The notes beneath the pieces are model-generated. The model made no database searches. It saw only the letters and a list, made by a program, of their open reading frames with translations, and was not told where the DNA came from. The translations under genes and the position numbers were made by a program. DNA of 64,000 nucleotides. Origin: Acidithiobacillus sp. AMEEHan. GTDB taxonomy: Bacteria; Pseudomonadota; Gammaproteobacteria; Acidithiobacillales; Acidithiobacillaceae. The stretch is from assembly GCF_030996345.1 (NCBI RefSeq), contig NZ_CP118747.1, positions 1-64,000 on the forward strand. Direction: 5' to 3'. Below, piece after piece: positions 1-9,437 of this stretch (positions are counted from its first letter, which is position 1; the number at the start of each line of letters is the position of its first letter).

Positions 1-196
1 CTCGTCTCCCAACTGACTTGACGGCAACCATGCGGCACTGCACGCGCCTGCACTCCCAGCTCTCGCGGTCGTTTCGGCGGATACAGTACACCGTTGCATC
101 TACCAGGGACTACTCGCCCTCGCTTCGCTCCAGGCGAGCAGCGGAGGACTCGCCGCCCGGCAGTCGTCCTTGCAGCGACATTACCCGGTAGCGTAG

Positions 197-571
197 GCAG
201 TCGAAATCCTCGCAACCGACGCCGGCATCGAGGCGCGCGGCGCCATCTTTACGCGCCGCGAAATCGTCGATTTTCTTCTCGATCTTAGTGGCTATGAGGC
301 CAACCGTCCGCTGCACAAACTCAAGCTCCTAGAGCCGTCGTTTGGTGGCGGGGATTTCTTGTTGCCGGCCATCGCACGGCTTCTGGCAGCATGGAAGATC
401 GGATCCGCGCATGCCAGTGAAGGCCCCGGCAGGCTGTATTCGTGCGGTCGAACTTCATCGGGAAACCTTCACGCAAACGCGTGGCCAAGGCTGAATAATC
501 ACGTGCGAGATGTTCTGGCGAGCACATTCTCCATAGAAGGCTGCCGAACGAGCACTGTTTGCCGCTCATGA
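197..571 (+). pseudogene. Remnant of an N6-adenine DNA methylase (restriction-modification or related system)
   Basis: The open frame from 197 reads GAIFTRREIVDFLLDLSGY, then LLEPSFGGGDFLLPAIARLL. This resembles motif I and its upstream helix in Eco57I-type (gamma-class) N6-adenine methylases. Around 400-432 the homology jumps frame: CIRAVELHRETF, which fits the next conserved segment, is in the frame starting at 432 and stops soon after. There is a stop codon immediately upstream (194-196), and no catalytic NPPY motif was found in this stretch. I read it as a decayed fragment in the cargo margin of the Tn7-like element. Family assignment rests on motif recognition only. Confidence 0.6.
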
Positions 572-608
572 CGTCGCATTCGTGGAAGCGAGTGGCGCTT
601 CCATCATC

Positions 609-707
609 TCACTTAATCGACTTATTGCCGAACGCGACCTCCGCATCCTCCTCGCGCAGCACCACATGCTGCTCCCAAAGCTTGTCGTAGAGGGTTTGCT
701 TCGCCAT
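609..707 (-). pseudogene. 5' fragment of leuC (3-isopropylmalate dehydratase large subunit)
   Basis: A 32-codon ORF begins MAKQTLYDKLWEQHVV, which matches the N-terminus typical of LeuC (for comparison E. coli MAKTLYEKLFDAHVV). It continues REEDA and then runs into unrelated sequence and a stop at 609-611. The iron-sulfur cysteines and the rest of the roughly 470-residue enzyme are absent. This is a start-codon-proximal scrap of a housekeeping gene inside the transposon, not a functional gene. An inverted repeat (584-602, 7-bp stem) lies just beyond its end. Confidence 0.55.
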
Positions 708-847
708 GTATCCACACCAATATTGAGACTTCATCGTCCTACCCCGCGCAACAAGGCCACCCAGAATCATGCCGATTTTCGCGCTAGCTCAGAGATTCTC
801 TAAGCAAACATTATTTCCGCTCATATGGACTGACTCGCTCAAACAAC

Positions 848-2479
848 TCACAACCGCCCAAAGATCATCAGTTTAAGTTTTTCTGCCCAGAAATAGTTTT
901 CCGCCTCTCTTGTTCGGCGCGCCAGCACGGGCCTCATCACTTTTCGTAAAGGCTCATAATCGGCAGGACAAGGAGGTTTTACCGCTAAATCCCAATGTCC
1001 ACCACGACGATCAACTCCACCCAAAAGAGCCAAAACGTGTCCCTCAATATCCTGAAGTGATAATTCGCCTTTGTACCTAATAAGGAGGGTAGATAGCGCT
1101 GTATTTTTTCTGTGTTCCACGTCCAATAAGACAATAGGATGACTGCCCTTCTGAAATAATACTGCTACTAGACATAATCTCTGGCGGTTTCCAATCATAG
1201 AGAACGATCGACCAACAGGCAGGCGGCAGAGCGCCATCAAAACATCCACTTTGACAAGCCTATTTGCCATTTCTCTTATGACCTGCATTAGCCTCATCAA
1301 ATCTTCAGAACTCTCTTTGCTCTCGATTGTAAGCAACTGAAATTCTAAAGGGGCCAAATTATCAAACTGCGACTCAGGCGCAACACTGACCTTCTTCGGG
1401 GGGATTTTTGCCACACCACTGCGAACGTTAACATTTATATTTTCATTAAATCCCCCAATACCAGCCAAATCTCCAACCTTTCGATAACGAATCCGATTTC
1501 CATTTTTTACTACGAACACTTCTACTTCTCGCTCGAAAATACTGGACCTTGTCATTAGTTGCAGCGCTGGCTGATTCACATCCGTCTTGCTTCCAGAACT
1601 CTCTATATCCACCGTGAAAGGACTATCTTCCGAGGATACACCGCGCTTCTTCCGCGTGATTAACTCGCCTCTTGGCATCTGGACAGATACATCTGTTTTC
1701 AGTGATGGATGTGAATAATACAAAATATCACAAGGAACGTTCTTCCCTGCTATCTCGATTATCTCCATGATCAACCAACGATTTTTCTCACGAACGCCAC
1801 GAAACTTGATCTTGCAGTTGCGTAACTCCGGAGGATCAAATGTCATGAATCGTTGATTGACTGATCGCTCATAAACGCTGTCCCAAGACCGCCTCCCCTC
1901 AGGGTCCACAGCCAGCCATGCAAATTCCAGCAAAAACGGTCTTTTCAGGGACCTGACTGGCATTTTCTGCGTAAAGTCTAGCTGCAATCGAGAGCTATAC
2001 CCTGGCATAATCGGTCTGTAGAGTGTCATGATACCACCAGGTTGCATGATATAGTTTGCAAGCGTTTTATTATGTAGAAAGAGGCTGCGGATCAGCTCCA
2101 TTGCCGGGATCAGATACTCTACCCGGCCCACTTCGTAACGAAACAATCGCTGCACCCCGGATGACCATCCGTAAAATGGGTATAACTCAGCAGGGATGGC
2201 GGATGAATCCGTTTCCTGTCCTTCTGCCAAGTTTGGAATTATCACATCCGCATACTCGCCATAGGTGATTTTATCTAACTGACCGTCATGAAATGTGTAG
2301 CCGAGTGCGAGTACTGGGAATAGGCCAATCGGGAGTTTCCACATGACAAAGCCCCCCGAAGACTCGCCTCGCGTTACGACATTTAATAGCCAATCATTCT
2401 TGGCGTTTTTCTGAAGCCCGGCCAACCAATAAAGTTGAAGAACCTCAGACACATCGCAAAACTCTTTTATTCTAATCAC
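848..2479 (-). CDS. tnsE: TnsE, alternative target-selection protein of a Tn7-like transposon
   Basis: 543 residues, close to the 538 of Tn7 TnsE. In Tn7, TnsE directs insertion to replicating DNA (conjugating plasmids, lagging-strand sites) through DNA 3' ends and the sliding clamp. Matching landmarks include an N-terminal block with LIPAMELIRSLFLHN (Tn7 has a comparable HIPQLELARSLFL), the central FDPPELRNCKIKFRG (Tn7 FDPPPMQGWKLHVKG) and the C-terminal conserved domain with VGRSFSMIGNRQRLCLVAV. It starts with GTG at 2479 overlapping the tnsD stop (GTGA), so it is translationally coupled and last in the tns operon. Base composition is somewhat more AT-rich than the neighbouring chromosome. 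No frameshift or interruption is visible. Confidence 0.85.
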   Translation of the reverse strand: MIRIKEFCDVSEVLQLYWLAGLQKNAKNDWLLNVVTRGESSGGFVMWKLPIGLFPVLALGYTFHDGQLDKITYGEYADVIIPNLAEGQETDSSAIPAELYPFYGWSSGVQRLFRYEVGRVEYLIPAMELIRSLFLHNKTLANYIMQPGGIMTLYRPIMPGYSSRLQLDFTQKMPVRSLKRPFLLEFAWLAVDPEGRRSWDSVYERSVNQRFMTFDPPELRNCKIKFRGVREKNRWLIMEIIEIAGKNVPCDILYYSHPSLKTDVSVQMPRGELITRKKRGVSSEDSPFTVDIESSGSKTDVNQPALQLMTRSSIFEREVEVFVVKNGNRIRYRKVGDLAGIGGFNENINVNVRSGVAKIPPKKVSVAPESQFDNLAPLEFQLLTIESKESSEDLMRLMQVIREMANRLVKVDVLMALCRLPVGRSFSMIGNRQRLCLVAVLFQKGSHPIVLLDVEHRKNTALSTLLIRYKGELSLQDIEGHVLALLGGVDRRGGHWDLAVKPPCPADYEPLRKVMRPVLARRTREAENYFWAEKLKLMIFGRL

Positions 2480-3223
2480 GATGCAGCACCCGCGATGGGC
2501 TGGGGGTGTTCAACCAGTGCCGTCAGCGCCGCTTCCACCCGATCTGAGGCCTTTGGGGGCAACCCCGCGAGGCGACGAACGCGCCAAGCGCGCACCTCCA
2601 AAGCTTGCCGGTTCAGTTCGGCTACTGCCCAGGTAATGCGACGTAAGCGAAAATCCTCAACTGTTTCTACCAGTTCATCGAGGGTCCTGACGCTTTCAGG
2701 CAATTTTGAACGGGACTTAAAGAGGCGCTGGGAATGCTCCAGCGTGCGCACTAAGGCTGTCTGGGTAACCCGTCGCGGCGGAACCTGCTGGTGTATATCC
2801 TTAGCAGCCTTACGCAATTGGATTGCCATGTGACGATCAAACGCCTTCCAATCTACTCGTTGATCCAGCCATTTCCCATGTTTCGGTGCAGGCGAATGTT
2901 CAATCAGCCATTCTCTATCGTTTCGATAGAGCCAAGCATGTTCCCTGGGGCATAAACGAGCGAGTTGATGACGTGACAACGCCGGGCGATTACGCTGGAT
3001 ATCTAGCCAATGTTCTCTCATCGAATCCCGTTCCAGCGGGCGCTGGCTAACATTTCGTCCGGATAATGCCTTCCAGGGTACAGGCAAACCAAGCTTGCTC
3101 GCCCGCAATCGCACTGTTCCAGTGTCAACGCCGAGATCACGTGCGATCGATCTAAGGCCAAGCCCTTCCCGCACTCTCTGTTTCAGCCTCACATCCAAAA
3201 GGGGGCCATAATCGACGATATGT

Positions 3224-4527
3224 GGCTCCTCGACACATTGAGTGGGTAAGGCGGTATGATTGCTTTATGGGAAGGGCAGCGAGCTGAGGATAAGGATGGA
3301 CCAAGGTAATCAACTGTTCACTCTGGCGTTGGGGTTGGTTCCGCCGTGGATGGTGGACGATGTGCGGTTCACGGTGGAGGAAAAGCGCCTGGACCTGCAT
3401 GTGAACTTCCCAAGGGGTAGTCAGTTTCCCTGTCCGGTCTGCGGCCAGGACTGCCCGGTCTATGACACCCAGGAGAAGGTCTGGCGTCACCTCGACTTCT
3501 TCCAGCATGCGGCTTATCTCCATGCCCGCGTACCACGGGTCCATTGCCCGGAACACGGCGTGCATTTGGTATCCGTCCCTTGGGCGCGGGAAGGCTCGGG
3601 ATTCACGCTGCTCTTTGAGGCTCTAGTCATGGCCATGGTCCGGGAGATGCCCGTGTTGACGGTCTCCCGCCTAGTGCGGGAGACGGACCAGCGACTCTGG
3701 CGGGTGCTCGATCATTACGTCGCCAAGGCCCGCGAGGCCGCGGACATGTCAGAGGTCCATTCCGTCGGTATCGATGAGACGAGCAGCCGGCGCGGCCATG
3801 ATTACATCACCCTGTTTGTGGACCTCGTGGCGAAGCGCCTGCTGTTTGCCACACCCGGCAAGGATGCCGAGACTTTTGCGCAGTTCGCCGAAGATCTGCA
3901 GGCCCATGGCGGCAGCGCCGAGGCCATTACGGAGGTCAGCATGGACCTCTCGCCAGCCTTCCAAAAAGGGGCCGCAGAACACCTGCCCAACGCCCAGGTC
4001 ACCTTCGATCGCTTTCACCTCATGAAGCTCGTCAATGAGGCCGTAGATGCCGTACGCAAGGGGGAAGCCCTCTCCCAACCAGACCTGAAAAAGAGCCGCT
4101 GGCTTTGGCTCAAGAACCCGGGAAAGCTCTCCGCCAAGCAAAGCGCCAGGCTCCGGGAGATCCTCAAGAACCAGAACCTCAAGACAGCACAGGCTTATCA
4201 GCTTCGCCTGACCTTCCAAGAAATCTTCACCGTCCAGAATCGCCACCAGGGCGCCACCCTGCTCAAGGCCTGGGTGGAAAACGTCAAGGACAGCGGATTA
4301 CCGCCAATGGTCAAGGTCGCCTACACCGTCATGAATCACTGGGATGGTGTGCTCCGCTGGTTCGAGAGCCAGATCACCAACGGGATTCTGGAAGGCTTCA
4401 ATAGCCTCCTCCAGTCCGCCAAGGCAAAAGCCCGTGGCTACCGTACCCACAAGAACTTTATCAACATGGCCTACCTGATCCTCGGTAAACTGGATCTCAG
4501 GCTACCCACATGAAACATCGAAGAACC
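3224..4527 (+). mobile_element. ISL3-family insertion sequence, copy 1 (1304 bp)
   Basis: Complete IS bounded by 8-bp direct repeats CGATATGT at 3216-3223 and 4528-4535. Ends are imperfect inverted repeats: GGCTCCTCGA at the transposase-start end and GGTTCTTCGA at the other, with further matches (GTGGGTA) over about 25 bp. 8-bp duplications and a single transposase ORF fit ISL3. Size and family recall ISAfe1 of Acidithiobacillus ferrooxidans (from memory). Same length as copies at 27,888-29,191 and 39,338-40,641, whose encoded proteins are identical. It disrupts tnsD and is in the opposite orientation to it. Confidence 0.95.
3296..4513 (+). CDS. ISL3-family DDE transposase (copy 1)
   Basis: 405 residues from ATG at 3296, preferred over the in-frame TTG at 3260 because a GAGGATAAGG Shine-Dalgarno precedes it. 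Cuts and rejoins the IS ends. An N-terminal zinc-binding region (CPVCGQDCPV and CPEHG) is followed by a DDE catalytic core with acidic residues in VGIDETSSRRGHDYITL, VSMDLSPAF and NGILEGFNSLL. The C-terminal AKAKARGYR is typical of the family. The ORF is intact and its protein is identical to the other two copies, so it is probably active or recently active. The sequence just downstream of the stop is the right terminal repeat. Confidence 0.95.
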   Translation: MDQGNQLFTLALGLVPPWMVDDVRFTVEEKRLDLHVNFPRGSQFPCPVCGQDCPVYDTQEKVWRHLDFFQHAAYLHARVPRVHCPEHGVHLVSVPWAREGSGFTLLFEALVMAMVREMPVLTVSRLVRETDQRLWRVLDHYVAKAREAADMSEVHSVGIDETSSRRGHDYITLFVDLVAKRLLFATPGKDAETFAQFAEDLQAHGGSAEAITEVSMDLSPAFQKGAAEHLPNAQVTFDRFHLMKLVNEAVDAVRKGEALSQPDLKKSRWLWLKNPGKLSAKQSARLREILKNQNLKTAQAYQLRLTFQEIFTVQNRHQGATLLKAWVENVKDSGLPPMVKVAYTVMNHWDGVLRWFESQITNGILEGFNSLLQSAKAKARGYRTHKNFINMAYLILGKLDLRLPT

Positions 4528-5638
4528 CGATATGTGGTGGAATCGAGGACCCCGCCACTCGCGTGTAACTGCAACCGCACGCACACGAAAACCGTCCAAC
4601 AAACCTATCCATCTCCCGGCGCACAGTCAACGATTCAACGACTTTGCGCCCAAAGTGCTCTGCCAAATGATTGAGGCACTCCCATGGACCCTCTTCAAAT
4701 GAAGGATCTGCAGGCTTCACAATAACTGGATATCGGTCAAGGAACATTTGCAGCAAGATGTGTTGTAGTGGATGAAATGCCTTACGGTGCTTCCGGACCA
4801 TGGCCACAGGCCAGTCCCCATTGAACGCTTGTGGAACCACATTGGCAATCGGCGCAAAAAAACGAGAGAAAGCTTCCCGAAAGGACGCTTGATCTACTCT
4901 CTGCTTTCCTTTCGCGAAACCTCGGTTGCGAACCGCGGCGAGGTAATATACCCCCCAATCACGACATTCTTCATGCTTCAACGCAGCAGCCAAAAGGGAC
5001 GCGCTGCGATCAGCGATATCTTGCAACAACGTCATCCCCTGCGGCTCGCATTCCCAACTCTTGGCCAACGCTAGAAGTTTGCAGTTTTGTAGAGAGCACG
5101 CAATAAATGCATGTTGATTCTCTCCGTTGGGGACCATGCTACTATCAACCAAAAAAACCTTGTGGTCTGGGCATAACAGAACACCGGGAAGTTGATGGCT
5201 ACGCCTCCAGTACCACTCTCCGTATTGTCTCTGCATCTCACTCAGACAAACTGGGCAATATCGCAGACTATCTGGCGCCGAGATCACGCTCGCTGCAATG
5301 CCAAGTCGCGCGAAAACCGATTCCGCATGGCCGTCGGTTAACTGGGAAATGGCAAATTTGGTCACCTCTTCCGTGGCAAAAGCTACATAATAAGGGAGGA
5401 GCGTAGTTTCTTTGATCAGTTTTTCAGGATCAAGTCCACGATCAGCTGGTATGTTTTGACAGAGAGCCGCTATCCGGCTTTGTAGCGCAACATTCGCCTT
5501 CACGCCCGTGGCACCGAACAAATCCTGAATGGTCTGCTTTGGACTTTGAGAACACGTATGCCGGTGGTATCGCGCAAGCACGCTGTAAAGCAGTTCATCC
5601 GGATACACTCTGGGAAAGTAGGCAAGCATTGACGACCT

Positions 5639-7288
5639 TCATCCAGCAAGGTCATTCAGAGGCGGTTTAATCACTCCAACACCTTTCAGTGAATCGTAAG
5701 CAGACAGCCCATCTTTTTTCCCAGCGGTGACAACTGACCTGAGGTCATTCGCGTCAGACAACGCTTTTGCCCCAGCTATGGACGTTCGTACTTTCTTCCG
5801 ACCTACTTTGGCGCTTGGACGCACGGGCCCTCGTCCTTGCAGCATCGCGGCGATGTTTGCCACGAGATCCAGGGCGGATAGCCCCGGATTTTCGGCACGG
5901 ACCTCTGTCAATAGAACCTTTGCAAGGTCCGGCGCCACTCCCAAGTCTCCCAAAGCGCGCAAGATCGCCGCTACAACTTGGTTCTCGCTTGCATCCTCGC
6001 CAATCGCCAACCTCTCGGGGGCAGGGGCCTTCTCAAAAGAAGGCCCCGATAAGCGCGCAAGCGAGTCCCCAAAGACTTGTGCAGCATGGTCATGCAATGG
6101 GCGTATATCGTCATATTTTGCGATTGCCTCCCGATCATCCCGCTTTAAGGCGTCAATCATGGGGTGGATGAGTCGTAAGTGCTCACGCGCAACCTGACGC
6201 AGAAGACCAGGGTCAATACACTCCGGTCTGTCTCGCAGCGCTCCCAGCTGTATGGCACGCAGTTGTGCCATCATGAAAAGATTGACCAACACATCAATAA
6301 TTCCTTGACTTTCGTCATAAAGCACCTGACGAATCTCGTCGGTCAGCGGGGACAACTCTCGCGTCCACTGGTATTTCCATATGCGGTCGACGAAATAGTT
6401 CCAGGTCGGACCTTGTTCCATGCGTTCCCAGACCAAACTTCCTAAGCCACTGGCCCGACGCGCCTGGCGGAAATCTCCCTGCAACAACGGCAACGCTCCC
6501 AGCGTACCAATGACAATTACCGGGATGCCGATGGTGTTCACCAATGTCACAAGAAAATTCAATAAGGCGTCGGCTCCAGTGCCCGGGGCCTCCCTAATAT
6601 GCTGAATCTCGTCGACGATGAGTACACCGAGGGCGTGCAGGTTGGCGATTTGCGCCATTTGGACCATCATTTCATCAAGAGAGCTCCGACTGGCCCCATA
6701 CCGGGCGCGGTACCGGGTGCCCAACAAATTGTCTATCGCCTGAAAAAAGCTAATGCAAAGTTGTTTAGGCGATCCTTTGTAGGGGCTATCCAGCTTCAGC
6801 CAAACCACTTGGTCAAGACTGAAAGGGTGGACATGGTGGATGACCTGCGGGTAGAGCTCCAGGACCCTGCCCATGCCGTAGCTCTTGCCGATGCCGGAGC
6901 AACCGATCAGGGCAAAGCTACTCGCCGTAGAGCGGATTGGGCGCCGGACAGCGGCAAGATCCTTCCCAATTACTCGCTCGTAGCCCTCCTGCAGGCGGTG
7001 AATGTAGTCGTTAGTGTTGGGATTGCGACTAAGGTACCCTTGGCGAAGAAGCATGCCGAACTTCGCTTCCAATTGCAGATGGTTCTCGAGCGGCTCGAAA
7101 TAGTTCTTCAGTCGCAGGACGCAATGTGCCCGCAGATGGGCAGGATAGCCACGCTCTTTTTCACTGAATTTTGGTGGCCCTGCCATAGCCCGCAATGCCT
7201 CATTCACGGACAAGACGGGCGGCAACTTTGCGATGAACGGGTTTTCGCTGTATTCAGCAAGGGTGGTCATGTCATCCCGCATCGTCAT
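5639..7288 (-). CDS. tnsC: TnsC, AAA+ ATPase regulator of transposition
   Basis: About 550 residues. TnsC uses ATP to assemble on target DNA marked by TnsD or TnsE and recruits the TnsA-TnsB transposase. Walker A is GCSGIGKS and Walker B is LGVLIVDEIQH. Other features are sensor-like VIVIGTLGA and the N-terminal PFxAKLPP segment found in Tn7-type TnsC. The C-terminal tail carries basic stretches (KVGRKKVR). Several ATG codons are possible between 7303 and 7270; I place the start at 7288, which overlaps the tnsB stop, in keeping with the tight coupling of this operon. The gene looks intact. Confidence 0.88.
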   Translation of the reverse strand: MTMRDDMTTLAEYSENPFIAKLPPVLSVNEALRAMAGPPKFSEKERGYPAHLRAHCVLRLKNYFEPLENHLQLEAKFGMLLRQGYLSRNPNTNDYIHRLQEGYERVIGKDLAAVRRPIRSTASSFALIGCSGIGKSYGMGRVLELYPQVIHHVHPFSLDQVVWLKLDSPYKGSPKQLCISFFQAIDNLLGTRYRARYGASRSSLDEMMVQMAQIANLHALGVLIVDEIQHIREAPGTGADALLNFLVTLVNTIGIPVIVIGTLGALPLLQGDFRQARRASGLGSLVWERMEQGPTWNYFVDRIWKYQWTRELSPLTDEIRQVLYDESQGIIDVLVNLFMMAQLRAIQLGALRDRPECIDPGLLRQVAREHLRLIHPMIDALKRDDREAIAKYDDIRPLHDHAAQVFGDSLARLSGPSFEKAPAPERLAIGEDASENQVVAAILRALGDLGVAPDLAKVLLTEVRAENPGLSALDLVANIAAMLQGRGPVRPSAKVGRKKVRTSIAGAKALSDANDLRSVVTAGKKDGLSAYDSLKGVGVIKPPLNDLAG

Positions 7289-9437
7289 CACCCTGTTCTT
7301 CATTTTGCCTACGAAGAATCTCCGCAATGTCCGGTAGACGGTAGTCGTCCTCCATTTTTCCCGTGGGGAAGTGGAGGATCTCCCCCTTTATCTTGGCATC
7401 CTCCCTGCGCCGCTTGGTTTGGAAGGCTTCTCGCTCCTGATTATCCCGTTTTTCCCGGCGACGGTTTTCGCGAATGCTACCCGTTCTCTGGCGATTGCTA
7501 CTGTAAGAATTGGGCGCGTTCGTCTGCATGATCTGGGCCTCCTGCATGACATTTTTTATTGTCTCAATCAAGTTGATACGCCCGCGCTGAACATGTTGCT
7601 CGTTATTGCGTCCTGCGCGGCGCTCTTCCTGACGTATTTGATCTATCTCCCACAGAGTTCGGCCCAGATGATGGCGGCTCTTTTCTGTCAGAGTGCAGGA
7701 GATGAATTTCCCTTGCCTCAGATCATCGTGAAGGTATATCACATCCATGCAGCGCGGTTCGTAGGAAATTTTCACCTTCCAGCGCCCTCTTTGCCGGGCG
7801 CGTTCAAACCAGTGGTCCTCTATCGCTTTCTGGCAAGTGTAGAAGCAATCGGCATAGCGAATTCCAGTGGCCGTTACCATCGCCTCAGCGTTCGGCAACA
7901 GGCTCAGTCGAACCAACTCTGGTGGGAAGACACGCAGGCTACCACTTCGGTGTGCAATCCCCCAATCCCATAGCTCGGAGGGTATCGCCTGAACTCCGTC
8001 CGCAATCATGTCCGGGGTCTTCTCATAATCCTTCAAGACGTGCTGATTGTTATAGTAGAGAATGCAGTACAGGATGATACGAGTAAATTGGTCGATATCC
8101 AGCGTTGCATCCAGACGATAGTCTTTGGCGCCACGTTCCCGGAAATCGGTGGCAACATAGCCTGCAACGTAGGCCTTAAAACGGGCAGGAATCAGTCGAA
8201 ACCGCTGTTCAACAATACCCTTCCAGTCCGCACGGTAGGGTGCTGCGGTTTCGACGCGCACTTGAAAGTTATTGATCAACGTCTCAACAGCACTGCCGGC
8301 GACTTCACCTCGATCACCAAGTAGCGCATCGGGAAGAGCTTGACACGGCCAGTCTGCCTCACCTATCTCGACGCCAAACTGGCGGCAATACCCCACTTTT
8401 TCCGTGGCAGTATTGGCCAGCGCCATCATCGCACCAACCCAGGAAGGTCCTTCAAATCCAACATACACTCCCGTAATCATGCGACTAAAGACGTCGATGA
8501 CGATATACAATACCGGGCGCCCGACGATCTTCGCACGGTCATATCGCGACACCAAATAGACATCTGCAATTGTCGCATCGATTTGGAAACGAGAAGCGGG
8601 ACCGACTGTTTCTGCCGTCGATGATCCCAATATGGCGCGTCGGTCCTTATCGTAGACGCGCGGCGTGCGACGGATGCGATCGACTCGAAAAAGATCGTTG
8701 TCTTTTTCGGACCAATAGCAGAACTGCCTGAAGGTTGGCGCATCTTTGCGTGGGACCAGTTCCTGCCGCCCGGTCTGCTCATTGATCGCCTGATCGGAAA
8801 AAGCACTTGCGATCAGTTCGTCATAGGCTACTCGCAGATCCATTTGTGCATTTTTTGCAAATTTTTTGGTGACAACCGAGCGAAATAATTGCCGCATTTC
8901 TGGCGTGACGTTGACGCCCAAATCGTCCCTATCGGCGGGCCTTCCCCGCTTCTTTCCTGAGGAAGCCCTCTCCTTGCCTCGTCCCCCACATCGATCATAG
9001 TCGGGGAGCAGCGCATTCGGTGTCATGCCGCGCTGCCAGTATCGTCGTAGCAAGCGGTAGATTGTCTGTTTAGTAGCCCCCGTCTCCGCCATCACGGCCT
9101 GAACCGCCCGACTTCTAAGGCGAGGCTGGAAGATGGCTGGCTGGTCAAGAATTAGAGGACGTATCATCGTCCACGCCCGGTCCCTCTTTAGCCGGTAGAT
9201 CTCGGGGATGGCCTCGTCTGCCACGAATGCCAACCAGGGGTCGGGATCGGTGAGGCGCCATTCCCCCGTCTCGCGCATCCGCTCTATTTCCTCTGCCTCC
9301 CGGAAAAGGGGCATGGCAGTAGACGCCTGAATATCGATGCTGTAGAGGCCGCTCATTGCGGGGTCGATCCATAGAACTCGTTCGATCCTCCCTTCCTCGG
9401 GGTATTCCAGCAATTGGCAAACCGCAAGTTCTCTCAT
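7272..9437 (-). CDS. tnsB: TnsB, DDE transposase (3'-end strand transfer)
   Basis: 721 residues, similar to Tn7 TnsB (702). It binds the repeats at the transposon ends, cleaves the 3' ends and joins them to the target. The rve/DDE core shows the first aspartate in FQIDATIADVYLV, the second in LLGDRGEVAGS and the glutamate in WKGIVEQRFR. Upstream, AVQAVMAETGATKQTIYRLLRRYW looks like the helix-turn-helix that reads the end repeats. The C-terminal part is rich in charged residues, as expected for the TnsC-interacting tail. It overlaps tnsA by 4 bp (ATGA). No interruption seen. Confidence 0.92.
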   Translation of the reverse strand: MRELAVCQLLEYPEEGRIERVLWIDPAMSGLYSIDIQASTAMPLFREAEEIERMRETGEWRLTDPDPWLAFVADEAIPEIYRLKRDRAWTMIRPLILDQPAIFQPRLRSRAVQAVMAETGATKQTIYRLLRRYWQRGMTPNALLPDYDRCGGRGKERASSGKKRGRPADRDDLGVNVTPEMRQLFRSVVTKKFAKNAQMDLRVAYDELIASAFSDQAINEQTGRQELVPRKDAPTFRQFCYWSEKDNDLFRVDRIRRTPRVYDKDRRAILGSSTAETVGPASRFQIDATIADVYLVSRYDRAKIVGRPVLYIVIDVFSRMITGVYVGFEGPSWVGAMMALANTATEKVGYCRQFGVEIGEADWPCQALPDALLGDRGEVAGSAVETLINNFQVRVETAAPYRADWKGIVEQRFRLIPARFKAYVAGYVATDFRERGAKDYRLDATLDIDQFTRIILYCILYYNNQHVLKDYEKTPDMIADGVQAIPSELWDWGIAHRSGSLRVFPPELVRLSLLPNAEAMVTATGIRYADCFYTCQKAIEDHWFERARQRGRWKVKISYEPRCMDVIYLHDDLRQGKFISCTLTEKSRHHLGRTLWEIDQIRQEERRAGRNNEQHVQRGRINLIETIKNVMQEAQIMQTNAPNSYSSNRQRTGSIRENRRREKRDNQEREAFQTKRRREDAKIKGEILHFPTGKMEDDYRLPDIAEILRRQNEEQGDDDAG

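Larger units (their letters stand above)
2476..5629 (-). pseudogene. tnsD: tnsD (TniQ-family target selector), split by an ISL3-family IS
   Basis: The N-terminal part (5629 down to 4528) is a TniQ domain: YPDELLYSVLARYHRH near the start, zinc-finger cysteines in CPVCLSEM...LCPDH, and a second CACGC finger at the break. The C-terminal part (3223 down to 2476) carries a helix-turn-helix (GLRSIARDLGVDTGTVRLR) and the basic region expected of TnsD. Removing the 1304-bp IS and one 8-bp duplication (CGATATGT) restores a continuous frame (...PPHIVDYGPLLDVRL...) of 613 residues, longer than the 508 of Tn7 TnsD. As it stands the N-terminal fragment is 375 codons with a short IS-encoded tail. The C-terminal ORF has only TTG at 3198 as a start. 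It lies 9 bp after tnsC and overlaps tnsE. Confidence 0.9.

Noticed and set aside
584-602. Inverted repeat GGAAGCG-N5-CGCTTCC as a terminator
   Set aside because: No T-run follows on either strand and there is no convincing gene ending there.
2435-2833. 132-codon plus-strand ORF across the tnsD-tnsE junction
   Set aside because: Antisense to the coupled tnsD-tnsE ends, with no family resemblance.
6599-7531. 310-codon plus-strand ORF
   Set aside because: Antisense to tnsC and the end of tnsB, which carry clear motifs.
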